A stretch of DNA of 64,000 bases, taken from an uncultured Lachnospiraceae bacterium (GTDB lineage: Bacteria; Bacillota; Clostridia; Lachnospirales; Lachnospiraceae). Positions 38,091 to 47,748 of the stretch are shown here, piece by piece. Position 1 is the first letter of the stretch, and each line of letters opens with the position of its first letter. The notes beneath the pieces are model-generated. The model did no database searches. It saw only the letters and a program-made list of their open reading frames with translations, and was not told the DNA's origin. The position numbers were made by a program, and so were the translations under genes. Where the stretch lies: contig CAMOIJ010000002.1 of NCBI GenBank assembly GCA_946615865.1, positions 1 to 64,000 of the forward strand, in the 5' to 3' direction.

Positions 38091-39312
38091 CAGTACGCCT
38101 TCAGGCGAGAGAGTTCATATAGGCTTTTTCGGCAGGAGAAATGCCGGTAAGTCCAGTATTGTGAACGCCGTGACCAATCAGGAGATCTCCGTGGTCTCCG
38201 ACGTCAGGGGCACGACGACTGATCCTGTCATCAAATCTATGGAACTTCTGCCCCTCGGGCCCGTGGTGATCATAGATACGCCCGGATTTGACGATGAAGG
38301 GGCGCTTGGTGAGAAAAGAGTGCAGCGGGCCAGACGGGTAATGAACCGCACTGATCTCGCGGTGCTCGTGATCGATGCTCAGACCGGCGCGGCAGAAGCG
38401 GACAGGGAGCTTATATCTCTCTTTGAGGAGAAAGAAATTCCCTATATCGTTGTCTGCAATAAATCCGACCTTTTAGACAATAAAGATACTGTCGAAACTG
38501 AGAAACTCATTCCGGGAATCGAAAATACACAGATCCTGTGTGTCAGCGCCCTGACCGGCGAAGGCATCAATGAGCTCAAGGAGAGGATTGCCGCCCTTGG
38601 CAGAGAGAGCGTCGTGGAAAGACCGCTGATCGGGGACCTGATCGAACCCTCCGAGGTGGTCATCCTTGTGATCCCTATCGATAAAGCAGCTCCGAAAGGG
38701 AGACTGATCCTGCCTCAGCAGATGATGATCCGGGGTATCCTTGATGCGGACGGTATTCCCGTCTGTGTCAAGCAGGACCGGCTTTCTGAACTTCTGAATA
38801 AACTGGAGCGCGGCGGCGCTCAGACAAAGCCCGGACTTGTCATCACCGACAGCCAGGTTTTCGGGGAGGTCGCCAAAACAGTGCCGGCCGACATTCCCCT
38901 TACATCCTTTTCAATCCTCATGGCACGATATAAAGGATTTCTTGATTCTGCCCTGGCGGGAGTGAGGAAGATAGATGATCTGAGGGACGGGGATGTGATC
39001 CTGATCTCCGAGGGATGTACGCATCACAGACAGTGCGGCGACATAGGGACGGAGAAAATCCCCGCCTGGATCAGGAAGAAGACCGGGGCAGATATCCGCT
39101 TTGAGACATCTTCAGGCACCGGTTTTCCCGAGGACCTGAGCAAATACGCGCTGATCATACACTGCGGCGCATGTATGCTTAATGACAGGGAAGTGCGCTG
39201 GCGCATGAAATGCGCCGCGGACCAGGGTATTCCCTTCACCAATTACGGCACCGCGATCGCCTATATAAGAGGTATCCTTGACAGAAGTACGGAAATAGTG
39301 CGCAATGAATAA
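38080..39312 (+). CDS. hydF: [FeFe]-hydrogenase maturation GTPase HydF
   Basis: GFFGRRNAGKSSIVNAV, DTPGFDD, NKSD; C-terminal cluster ligands GCTHHRQCGD and HCGACMLN. TTG (38077) precedes ATG 38080; overlaps nifK-like stop. Confidence 0.96.
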   Translation: MSLNSTPSGERVHIGFFGRRNAGKSSIVNAVTNQEISVVSDVRGTTTDPVIKSMELLPLGPVVIIDTPGFDDEGALGEKRVQRARRVMNRTDLAVLVIDAQTGAAEADRELISLFEEKEIPYIVVCNKSDLLDNKDTVETEKLIPGIENTQILCVSALTGEGINELKERIAALGRESVVERPLIGDLIEPSEVVILVIPIDKAAPKGRLILPQQMMIRGILDADGIPVCVKQDRLSELLNKLERGGAQTKPGLVITDSQVFGEVAKTVPADIPLTSFSILMARYKGFLDSALAGVRKIDDLRDGDVILISEGCTHHRQCGDIGTEKIPAWIRKKTGADIRFETSSGTGFPEDLSKYALIIHCGACMLNDREVRWRMKCAADQGIPFTNYGTAIAYIRGILDRSTEIVRNE

Positions 39313-40444
39313 TCTTTCGAGAATGGAGGAGCTTGTCGGGCTCCTGGAAAAAGAACAGACACTCACGGACAGTGAATTCAGTGAGTTTTTCGATATTTTG
39401 GCAGATTCATGCGGTGAAGACGCGGACAGGCGCGTGCAGATCCGGGAAGAGATCCCGGCAGCCAGGTGCACACAGGAAGAGGCAATCCTTTACGCCGCCG
39501 CGCGAAGAGCGAGAGAGAAATATTACGGCAGCGACGTCTATCTCAGGGGACTGATCGAGTTTACGAACTACTGCAGAAACGACTGCAAATACTGCGGGAT
39601 CCGAAGAAGCAACCGGAATGTACAGCGCTACAGGCTCAGCAAGGAACAGATCCTTCTGTGCTGTGAACAGGGATATTCCCTGGGCTTTCGGACCTTTGTG
39701 CTTCAAGGCGGCGAGGATCTTTATTTCACGGATGATATGATATGCGGAATCGTTGCGGCTATTAAAGAGCGATATCCCGACTGTGCCGTGACTTTGTCCA
39801 TCGGAGAGAAGAGCAGAGACTCCTATAAGGCGTATTATGATGCCGGCGCGGACCGCTACCTTCTCAGGCAGGAGACATCAGATCCTTTGCACTACCGATA
39901 TCTTCATCCGCAGGAACTGAGCATTGAAAACAGAAAGAGGTGCCTTTCCGATCTAAAAGAGATCGGCTATCAGGTGGGCTGCGGCATCATGGTGGGATCC
40001 CCCGGTCAGACCAGGGATCATGTGATGCAGGATCTTCGATATATGAAGAAGTTCAGGCCCCATATGGTCGGGATCGGGCCCTTTATCCCCCACAAGGACA
40101 CGCCTTTCGCGGGAGAGAAGGCGGGAAGTCTGTATGATACCCTGCATCTTCTCGCGGTGATCAGGCTGATGATGCCTGATGTGCTGCTCCCTGCCACCAC
40201 AGCGCTGGGAACCATTCATCCGGCCGGAAGAGAACTCGGTTTTCTTGCAGGCGCGAATGTTATCATGCCCAATCTCTCTCCGGGAGACGTCAGAAAGAAG
40301 TATTTGCTGTATGACGGCAAAATTTGTACTGAGGACGAGGCGTCCGCCTGCGGAAGGTGCATTGAGCTCAGAGTGCGCAAAGCCGGATGCAGGGTAGTGT
40401 ACAGCAGAGGAGATTTTGCGGGATTCAAGGTCCGCGGACAATAG
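39305..40444 (+). CDS. hydE: [FeFe]-hydrogenase maturation radical SAM HydE
   Basis: Radical SAM CRNDCKYCGIRRSNRNVQRYRLS; auxiliary cluster motif CTEDEASACGRC (Cx7Cx2C); overlaps hydF by 8 nt. Confidence 0.95.
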   Translation: MNNLSRMEELVGLLEKEQTLTDSEFSEFFDILADSCGEDADRRVQIREEIPAARCTQEEAILYAAARRAREKYYGSDVYLRGLIEFTNYCRNDCKYCGIRRSNRNVQRYRLSKEQILLCCEQGYSLGFRTFVLQGGEDLYFTDDMICGIVAAIKERYPDCAVTLSIGEKSRDSYKAYYDAGADRYLLRQETSDPLHYRYLHPQELSIENRKRCLSDLKEIGYQVGCGIMVGSPGQTRDHVMQDLRYMKKFRPHMVGIGPFIPHKDTPFAGEKAGSLYDTLHLLAVIRLMMPDVLLPATTALGTIHPAGRELGFLAGANVIMPNLSPGDVRKKYLLYDGKICTEDEASACGRCIELRVRKAGCRVVYSRGDFAGFKVRGQ

Positions 40445-40479
40445 AAGATGAACGTATAAAACAAAGCGGAGGACTTAAA

Positions 40480-41844
40480 ATGGAATACAGGATCGAACAC
40501 GACTCAATGGGCGAGATGAAGGTGCCGGCAAATTGCTATTGGGGAGCCCAGACACAGAGAAGCTATCAGAATTTCCGCATCGGAACGGAAAAAATGCCGG
40601 TGGAGATCATCCGCGCATTCGCGGTGCTCAAAAGAGCAGCGGCTATGGCCAACTGCAGGCTCGGGAAACTGGACGAGAAGAGATGCGCCCTGATCGCGCA
40701 AGTATGTACTGAAATAATCGAAGGGAAACTCGGCGGTGAGTTCCCCCTTGCAGTCTGGCAGACAGGCAGCGGCACGCAGTCCAACATGAATGTCAACGAA
40801 GTCATCGCCAACAGAGGAAACGCTATTGCCGGCGCGAAACTCCTGCATCCCAATGATACAGTAAATATGTCTCAGAGTTCTAATGACACATTTCCCACTG
40901 CAATGCACATCGCGGCTGTGACAGCTCTGGAGCATCAGCTCATTCCTGCCCTGGACGCGATGATCGTTGAGATGAAGAGGCTGGAGAAGGAGAACGAAGG
41001 GATTGTCAAGAGCGGACGCACGCATTTACAGGACGCAGTACCGATCGGTTTCTCTCAGGAGATCAGCGGCTGGAGGGCAATGCTCGAGAAGTGCCGGGAA
41101 ATGATCCGGGATTCTGAGAAGGGGCTGAAGGAACTGGCCCTTGGAGGAACCGCAGTCGGCACAGGCCTCAACGCGCCTGAGGGATTTGCGAAGGAAGCAG
41201 CCGCGGCTGTATCTGAACTCACCGGATTTGATTTCATAACTGAAGACAACAAATTCCACGCTTTGTCCTCTAAAGACGCTGTAGTATTCTCACACGGAGC
41301 TCTCAAGGCGCTTGCCGCCGATATGATGAAAATAGCGAACGACGTGAGATGGCTGGCAAGCGGCCCGCGCTGCGGCATCGGGGAGATATTTATCCCGGAG
41401 AACGAGCCCGGAAGCTCTATCATGCCCGGCAAAGTCAATCCCACTCAGTGTGAAGCCGTGACAATGGTCGCAGTGCAGGTGATGGGAAATGATACTGCTG
41501 TAGGGATCGCTGCATCACAGGGAAATTTCCAGCTAAATGTATTTATGCCGGTTATAATTTACAATTATCTGCAGTCGGTCAGGCTCCTTTCGGATGTTCT
41601 CAATTCCTTCCGCACAAACTGCGTGTGCGGGATCACTGCAAACAGAGAGAAGATGAGTCATAATCTCCACAATTCGCTGATGCTCGTGACGGCGCTCAAT
41701 CCCTATATAGGATATGAGAACTCGGCGAAAACAGCCAAACTGGCTTATAAAGAGAATATTTCTCTCAAAGAGGCCTGCGTAAAACTCGGATTCCTCACAT
41801 CGGAGAAATTCGACGAGGTATTTCATCCGGAGCAGATGGTCTGA
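40480..41844 (+). CDS. fumC: Class II fumarate hydratase
   Basis: AVWQTGSGTQSNMNVNEVIANRG and GSSIMPGKVNPTQCEA; the latter favours fumarase over aspartase. Start chosen at ATG after ggagg. Confidence 0.9.
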   Translation: MEYRIEHDSMGEMKVPANCYWGAQTQRSYQNFRIGTEKMPVEIIRAFAVLKRAAAMANCRLGKLDEKRCALIAQVCTEIIEGKLGGEFPLAVWQTGSGTQSNMNVNEVIANRGNAIAGAKLLHPNDTVNMSQSSNDTFPTAMHIAAVTALEHQLIPALDAMIVEMKRLEKENEGIVKSGRTHLQDAVPIGFSQEISGWRAMLEKCREMIRDSEKGLKELALGGTAVGTGLNAPEGFAKEAAAAVSELTGFDFITEDNKFHALSSKDAVVFSHGALKALAADMMKIANDVRWLASGPRCGIGEIFIPENEPGSSIMPGKVNPTQCEAVTMVAVQVMGNDTAVGIAASQGNFQLNVFMPVIIYNYLQSVRLLSDVLNSFRTNCVCGITANREKMSHNLHNSLMLVTALNPYIGYENSAKTAKLAYKENISLKEACVKLGFLTSEKFDEVFHPEQMV

Positions 41845-41951
41845 ACTGACGAATAATATATTTGGGTGCCCGGACGTTTTATTTGTTGTCATCCAATTTG
41901 AAGTAGGGTAAAATACCGTGGGGATATTTGTGGGAGCAAAGGAGGAATAAC

Positions 41952-43031
41952 ATGTCCTGGGAGAGTAAAGTCAGAAGGACTGTACCCTATACGGCAGGCG
42001 AACAGCCCAAAGAAAAAAATATAATCAAACTCAACACTAATGAATGCCCCTACCCGCCGGCACCGGGCGTCAGGAAAGCTATTGATGAACTCGCGCTTCG
42101 CTCAGACGACCTTCGACTGTATCCTGATATGAACGCCGCTGACCTTACGGACGCGCTGTCCGCTTTCTATGGCATCGACAGCAGCAGGATCTTTGTGGGA
42201 GTCGGTTCCGACGATGTCCTTGCACTGTGCTTTCTGACGTTCTTTGGCAGCGGTGATCCGATCCTGTTTCCAGCTATAACCTACAGTTTTTATCCTGTCT
42301 GGGCGGACCTGTACGGGATCCCGTATCAGTCGATCCCCCTCACCGAGGAGATGGGCATCGACCCTTACGAGTACATGCCCCGTCTGACCGGGGTTAAAAA
42401 TGGCGGGATCATTTTCCCCAACCCCAACGCGCCCACCGGCGTGGAGGAATCCCTGACCACAATAGAGAGGATCGTTAAGGCCAATCCTGACAGTGTCGTC
42501 ATTGTGGACGAAGCTTACATTGATTTCGGAGGGACCAGCGCGCTGCCCCTGACAGAGAAATATGACAATCTGCTGATCGTCCAGACTTTCTCCAAGTCCC
42601 GCGCTATGGCAGGACTGAGAGTGGGGTTCGCTATGGGAAATGAGAAACTGATCGGATATCTCAAGGATATCAAGTTCTCCTTCAATTCCTATACAATGAA
42701 TCTCCCTTCAATTATGCTGGGGAAAGCCGCAGTGGAAGACCGTGAATATTTTGAACTGACTACGGGCAAAATAGTGAAGACAAGGGAGCGCTTCAAGGAA
42801 GAACTCAGGAAGATGGGCTTTGTCTTCCCGGATTCCAGGGCAAACTTTGTTTTTGCCGCCCATCCTGATTTCTCCGGAGACTATCTGTTTACGGAACTTA
42901 GAAAGAAGAATATTGTTGTCCGTCATTGGAATTCACCCGCCATCAAAGAGTATCTGAGAATTACCGTCGGCACAGACGAGCAGATGGACGCAGTGGTATC
43001 GGCGCTGCGGGAGATCACCGGCCGCGGGTGA
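41952..43031 (+). CDS. hisC: Histidinol-phosphate aminotransferase (class I/II aminotransferase)
   Basis: IKLNTNECPYPPAPGVRKAIDEL, VDEAYIDFGG, TFSKSRAMAGLRVGF. Confidence 0.88.
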   Translation: MSWESKVRRTVPYTAGEQPKEKNIIKLNTNECPYPPAPGVRKAIDELALRSDDLRLYPDMNAADLTDALSAFYGIDSSRIFVGVGSDDVLALCFLTFFGSGDPILFPAITYSFYPVWADLYGIPYQSIPLTEEMGIDPYEYMPRLTGVKNGGIIFPNPNAPTGVEESLTTIERIVKANPDSVVIVDEAYIDFGGTSALPLTEKYDNLLIVQTFSKSRAMAGLRVGFAMGNEKLIGYLKDIKFSFNSYTMNLPSIMLGKAAVEDREYFELTTGKIVKTRERFKEELRKMGFVFPDSRANFVFAAHPDFSGDYLFTELRKKNIVVRHWNSPAIKEYLRITVGTDEQMDAVVSALREITGRG

Positions 43032-43066
43032 CCGGATCATTTAAAGGAATTAAGGTAAAACATAAT

Positions 43067-43564
43067 ATGGAGAGTTTAGCAGCCTGGTTTGCAACAAACC
43101 TCGGACAGTACATTTCAGCAAAGGCAGTCGTGTTTATCGTTTCCCTGATGCCGATCCTCGAATGCAGGGGAGGACTTATTGTCGCATCGCTTCTGGGCGT
43201 AGATATCGTTGAAGCGATCCCGATCTGCGTGATCGGAAACTTCCTTCCGATCCCGTTCATACTTCTCTTTATCAAGAGAATTTTCAAGTGGCTTAAAAAA
43301 TTCGGGCCTACGGAAAAAGTGGTCAATAAACTGGAGAGCAGGGCCATGAACAAGAGCGACGCCCTCGAAAAGGGCGAGTTTCTGGGACTCATGCTCTTTG
43401 TAGGGATCCCGCTTCCGGGTACGGGAGGATGGACAGGGTCCCTCATCGCGGCGCTTTTGGACGTCGATTTCAAGAAGGCGCTTGTGGCTGAAATTCTGGG
43501 AATACTGATCGCAACTGTGATCATGTCCATTGTTTCCTACGGTCTTCTCGCGCGGATCGTCTGA
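43067..43564 (+). CDS. COG2426-type small multi-drug export protein
   Basis: AVVFIVSLMPILECRGGLIVASLLGV...LMLFVGIPLPGTGGWTGSLIAALL. Confidence 0.82.
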   Translation: MESLAAWFATNLGQYISAKAVVFIVSLMPILECRGGLIVASLLGVDIVEAIPICVIGNFLPIPFILLFIKRIFKWLKKFGPTEKVVNKLESRAMNKSDALEKGEFLGLMLFVGIPLPGTGGWTGSLIAALLDVDFKKALVAEILGILIATVIMSIVSYGLLARIV

Positions 43565-43629
43565 CAGATCGGGGGATCCCGGACAGGCGGTTTTGTACCG
43601 GATATAAGAGTTGGAAGGTCAAAAGTAAA

Positions 43630-44481
43630 ATGTACGAAAGCTATAGAAGTTTTGCTTCCGTCTACGACGAATTTATGGACGGGACGGATTATCAGCTGAC
43701 AGCCGACCGGATTCAGGATATGATCACCAGATTCGGCGTATCTAAGCCGACTCAGAAGAGAACAGGCGCCAGCGAGGCCCGGGATGTGCTGCTGGCGGCT
43801 GAGAAGAACCTGGTGGTGGATCTCGGCTGCGGTACGGGAAAACTCACTGAGATCCTGGCGGACAGGGGATATGACGTCATGGGGATCGATCTGTCTGAAG
43901 AGATGCTCGGAATAGCTCTTGAAAGAAGGGACAGACTAAGACACAGAACGCTCTATCTGTGCCAGGACATGAGGGAGTTTGAACTTTACGGAACGGCCGG
44001 GACATTTGTGAGTGTGGGTGACAGCGTCAACTACCTGCTCGCGGATGAGGATATGGTCAGACTCTTTAAGAGAGTCAATACTTTTCTCTTCCCAAGAGGG
44101 ATCTTCGTTTTCGATTTCAAGACCCTTCATCTGTACAGGGATGTGATCGGCGACAGCACGATCGCGGAGGACAGAGAGGACTGCTCCTTCATCTGGGAGA
44201 ACTGGTTCGACGATGAGTCCCGCGTCAATGAATATGACCTTTCTCTTTTTATAAGGGATAAGGGACCGAAAGACGAAAATCTCTTCAGAAAATATCAGGA
44301 GATCCATCGCCAGCGGGGATATACGCTCGAGGAGATGAAGAGTTTCGCGAATAAAGCAGGGCTGACCTGGATCGCGGATATGGACAGCGACACTATGGGA
44401 CCTGTGTCGGAAGAGAGCGAGAGGATACTGTGTGTTGTGCGTGAAAACGGTAAAAAGCTTCCGCATTTCATGAGAGAGTGA
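43630..44481 (+). CDS. Class I SAM-dependent methyltransferase
   Basis: YESYRSFASVYDEFM...VVDLGCGTGKLTEILADRGYDVMGIDLSEEML. Confidence 0.92.
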   Translation: MYESYRSFASVYDEFMDGTDYQLTADRIQDMITRFGVSKPTQKRTGASEARDVLLAAEKNLVVDLGCGTGKLTEILADRGYDVMGIDLSEEMLGIALERRDRLRHRTLYLCQDMREFELYGTAGTFVSVGDSVNYLLADEDMVRLFKRVNTFLFPRGIFVFDFKTLHLYRDVIGDSTIAEDREDCSFIWENWFDDESRVNEYDLSLFIRDKGPKDENLFRKYQEIHRQRGYTLEEMKSFANKAGLTWIADMDSDTMGPVSEESERILCVVRENGKKLPHFMRE

Positions 44482-44515
44482 ATTGTCAGCGCAGTATGAA
44501 TATAAAGAGGTTCTT

Positions 44516-45424
44516 ATGATCATCAATTTTACGAAAATGGAAGGCTGCGGCAACGATTATGTCTACATAGAAGGCATTTCCCAAAGAATACCGCAGGACA
44601 TTAAGCCTGAACTCGTCAGGAAACTGAGCGACAGGCATTTCGGCATCGGCGGAGACGGCGTGATCTTTATTAACGATTCTCAGATCGCCGACTTCGAGAT
44701 GGAAATGTACAACGCCGACGGCAGCCGCGGAGAAATGTGCGGAAACGGGATCCGCTGCGTAGGAAAATTTGTTTATGACTACGGACTGACAAATAAGACT
44801 CAGATCACCGTTGAGAGCTTTAAAAAGATCAAGTATCTCACTCTCTATCCGGAAGACGGATTTGTAAAACGCGTCAGAGTCAACATGGGACCGGCTATTC
44901 TGGAAGCCGCAGAGATTCCTGTGCTCTATTCAGAGGAAGAGGGAAGTCCCCTGACACTGGATGACGGAAGCAGGATCAGCTGCGCAGTTGTCGACGCGCC
45001 CCTTGAGATCGGAGAAGAGGTCAAAAGAGTCACCTGCGTATCAATGGGAAATCCCCACGCCGTTCTGTTTGTGGACAATACAGAGGACCTGCCGCTGACT
45101 GAGATCGGACCTTTGTATGAAAACCACAGACGTTTCCCGAACAGGATCAATACTGAGTTTGTCCAGGTCATTGACGAAGGGCATGTCAGGATGAGAGTGT
45201 GGGAGAGAGGATCGGGAGAGACTCTGGCCTGCGGAACCGGATGCTGCGCGACGGGAGTGGCCTGTGTACTTAACGGGAAGACAGGCGAGCGCATCACTGT
45301 GGATGTTCTGGGTGGAAGCCTTGAGATCGAATGGGATAAAAAAAGCAACAATGTCTGGATGACCGGACCTGCCAGAACAGTGTTCGAGGGAGTCATTGAA
45401 ACAAATACATTGCTGAAAGACTAA
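44516..45424 (+). CDS. dapF: Diaminopimelate epimerase
   Basis: FTKMEGCGNDYVYIE, MYNADGSRGEMCGNGIRCVGKFVYDYG, RGSGETLACGTGCCAT. Confidence 0.96.
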   Translation: MIINFTKMEGCGNDYVYIEGISQRIPQDIKPELVRKLSDRHFGIGGDGVIFINDSQIADFEMEMYNADGSRGEMCGNGIRCVGKFVYDYGLTNKTQITVESFKKIKYLTLYPEDGFVKRVRVNMGPAILEAAEIPVLYSEEEGSPLTLDDGSRISCAVVDAPLEIGEEVKRVTCVSMGNPHAVLFVDNTEDLPLTEIGPLYENHRRFPNRINTEFVQVIDEGHVRMRVWERGSGETLACGTGCCATGVACVLNGKTGERITVDVLGGSLEIEWDKKSNNVWMTGPARTVFEGVIETNTLLKD

Positions 45425-45446
45425 TACTAAGAAAGGTGGTATTCAA

Positions 45447-45953
45447 ATGGGTATTTTACAACAGTGGAGAGATAAAGCTTACAATGAGAAAGCTAATAAG
45501 GGTGATCTTCAGAGACTGTGGGCGGACTATTTTGCCAAAGAAAAGTCCATCTACGCCGAGATCCTCAAAAATCCCGACGAAGTGGTCAAAGGTACAGTAA
45601 GTGAACTCGCCGAGAAATTTGATGTGGACCTCATGACAATGACTGGATTTCTGGACGGGATCAACGACTCCCTGAAGGAAGCCAACCCTATCGAGGAGAT
45701 GGACGAAAATACAGTCGTTAACCTTGGATTTGACAAGGAACTGCTCTATAAGAACATGGTGGCAGCCGGCGCCGACTGGCTCTATGACCTTGAGGAGTGG
45801 GAGCCCATTTTCGATGAGGAAAAGAGAAAGGAACTGTACAAGGAGCAGAAGGAGAGCGGCACTGTCAGAAAGCCCGCCAAGATCTATCCCAACGATCCCT
45901 GTCCCTGCGGATCCGGCAAAAAATACAAGAAGTGCCACGGTAGAAACCGCTGA
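45447..45953 (+). CDS. SEC-C motif protein
   Basis: C-terminal YPNDPCPCGSGKKYKKCHGRN. Confidence 0.82.
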   Translation: MGILQQWRDKAYNEKANKGDLQRLWADYFAKEKSIYAEILKNPDEVVKGTVSELAEKFDVDLMTMTGFLDGINDSLKEANPIEEMDENTVVNLGFDKELLYKNMVAAGADWLYDLEEWEPIFDEEKRKELYKEQKESGTVRKPAKIYPNDPCPCGSGKKYKKCHGRNR

Positions 45954-45965
45954 TCTTAATTCGAG

Positions 45966-46008
45966 CAAAAAAGGGGCTGTCGCATACGCGTCAGCCTCCT
46001 TTTTATTT
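45966..46008 (+). terminator. Probable terminator
   Basis: aaaaaaggggctg...cagcctcctttttat imperfect stem with T tract. Confidence 0.6.
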
Positions 46009-46017
46009 GATCTGTGA

Positions 46018-46758
46018 TCAGCAGCAGAAGAACCTTCCGCCGCAGAAAAGATTGAGAAACATGTTGAGCAGGCAGAGCCTGAGACACCATCCGCCGCTGT
46101 TATAAGGCTGGACGTAGCTGGTCTCACGCTGCTGATACATGTTGCTGCCCCTGCTGAGCTGTGTGACCAGGTTCTGATAGGAGTAGTTATTCGGCTCCAT
46201 CCTCGCTGCAGTCGTGGCGTATTCCAAAGCCTGGGCGTGATTTCCGAGTCCGGCGTTTGCGATAGCGCTGTAGTAGAACCAGAGAGCGCTGTGATCCTCG
46301 ACGTTGCTAAGGACATTGAGAGCCTCGTTGTAGCGTCTTGCGTTAATATAACTGGCCGCGGCGTTCATATATCTCTGATAGTCGCTGTTCATTGTCGAAT
46401 TATACTGCTGCTGATACTGGCCGCCGTACGCGCCGGCGAAGAAATCGTTGAAGAAATCTTCCCAACTGGTATAGAACTGGCCGTTGTAGCCCGAACCGCC
46501 AGCGTAAGTAGTATTGCTTCCTGTATTTGTGTTTCCATAACTCTGGCTGCCGGCAGACGCATAAGGATGCTGCCTCTCGTAGATGATCTGCTGATACGCT
46601 TCCTGGACCAGCTTGAACATCTCCTCAGCCTTATCTTTATTGGGATTATTGATATTGGCGTCCGGGTGATATTTCTTGCTCATAGCCCGGTATGCTTTCT
46701 TGATCTCATCGTCTGAGGCGTCTCTCTCAACGCCGAGAACTTTATACGGATCACTCAT
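46018..46758 (-). CDS. J-domain protein with hydrophobic Cys-rich C-terminus
   Basis: [35 protein letters not shown] (HPD); C-term [25 protein letters not shown]. Confidence 0.9.
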   Translation of the reverse strand: MSDPYKVLGVERDASDDEIKKAYRAMSKKYHPDANINNPNKDKAEEMFKLVQEAYQQIIYERQHPYASAGSQSYGNTNTGSNTTYAGGSGYNGQFYTSWEDFFNDFFAGAYGGQYQQQYNSTMNSDYQRYMNAAASYINARRYNEALNVLSNVEDHSALWFYYSAIANAGLGNHAQALEYATTAARMEPNNYSYQNLVTQLSRGSNMYQQRETSYVQPYNSGGWCLRLCLLNMFLNLFCGGRFFCC

Positions 46759-47653
46759 CTTGTGGGGTCCTTTCCGTGGAATCAGCGGAGTTTTCCGTTA
46801 CTCCGGTGCGCTTCCTGTATACTTCTTCAAATTTACACCATATCCCACAATACAATATATTTCGAAGGATATCAATATTTTCTACGACAGGAAGCGTCTC
46901 AAATGCTCCTGTACAGTCCGAGAGAGTCATAGTGAGGACGCCGCGGACATAGTCGTCGAGATGGGGCTTGTCTTTCATGCTGAGAAGGGGATTAAAGCTT
47001 CCGTTCTTTTCATCTTTTTCCAGGTCGTCGTAAGCGTCCAGAATATAGATGAATTTTCCGAGATTAAAGCCGACCCTTCTAAGAGCCGGGCTCCATGTAT
47101 CCTTTCTGCAGTCGAACACTTCCGCCAGAAGATCTCCGAAGATACTGCCCGTTCTGTCAAGGAGTGCCGCCGGCGTAAGATCAGACTCTTCCCGGCTTCC
47201 GGCTCTCTTTTCAAGTTCACTGAGCTCAGAGAGCTTCCCGCGGATAACGGCGGCTTTCTCGGGATAGAGCGCACAGGCCCTTTCACTTTTGCTTTTAAGC
47301 AACGCGGCGAACATTTTCTTCTTCGGATCCTTTTCGTCATTCCAGTCGTCCAGACAGGAATAGTAGGAGAGTATGATATTGATATCCGCGGCGTAGCGCG
47401 TGTAATCATTCTGTCTCGTCCTGTGCTTCTCCACCGGATGGACTGCGCAGCGGATATCGCGTACCAGATCCTCCGGCTCATAAAGGCTTGTCAGAAGAAG
47501 CGCGAGAAAAACAGTGTCATAACTAAGTGTCAGTCTTCCTGTCTGTCCGTAGTTCTCCTTGAGATCCATGCACATTCCGCAGTAATAGGAGCGGTACAGA
47601 TTGAACTCGCGGATCTTAAGATCCTGTTCGCCGACGACTACATATCCGAACAT
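46751..47653 (-). CDS. DUF5685-like conserved protein
   Basis: [46 protein letters not shown]; overlaps the J-domain gene by 8 nt. Confidence 0.7.
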   Translation of the reverse strand: MFGYVVVGEQDLKIREFNLYRSYYCGMCMDLKENYGQTGRLTLSYDTVFLALLLTSLYEPEDLVRDIRCAVHPVEKHRTRQNDYTRYAADINIILSYYSCLDDWNDEKDPKKKMFAALLKSKSERACALYPEKAAVIRGKLSELSELEKRAGSREESDLTPAALLDRTGSIFGDLLAEVFDCRKDTWSPALRRVGFNLGKFIYILDAYDDLEKDEKNGSFNPLLSMKDKPHLDDYVRGVLTMTLSDCTGAFETLPVVENIDILRNILYCGIWCKFEEVYRKRTGVTENSADSTERTPQDE

Positions 47654-47718
47654 ATAGGACTCCTTACCATAAGTTATCTTTGAAGGATATTATAAACACA
47701 AGATAATAAATTTACAAA

Positions 47719-47744
47719 GAAAAACGGCCGGTGAACCGGCCGCT
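47719..47744 (-). terminator. Terminator downstream of zinc-ribbon membrane protein
   Basis: On minus strand gcggccggttcaccggccgttttt. Confidence 0.75.
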
Positions 47745-47748
47745 TAAG

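Noticed and set aside
40480-41844. Aspartate ammonia-lyase annotation
   Set aside because: GSSIMPGKVNPTQ and SGTQSNMNVNEVIANR signatures favour fumarase class II.
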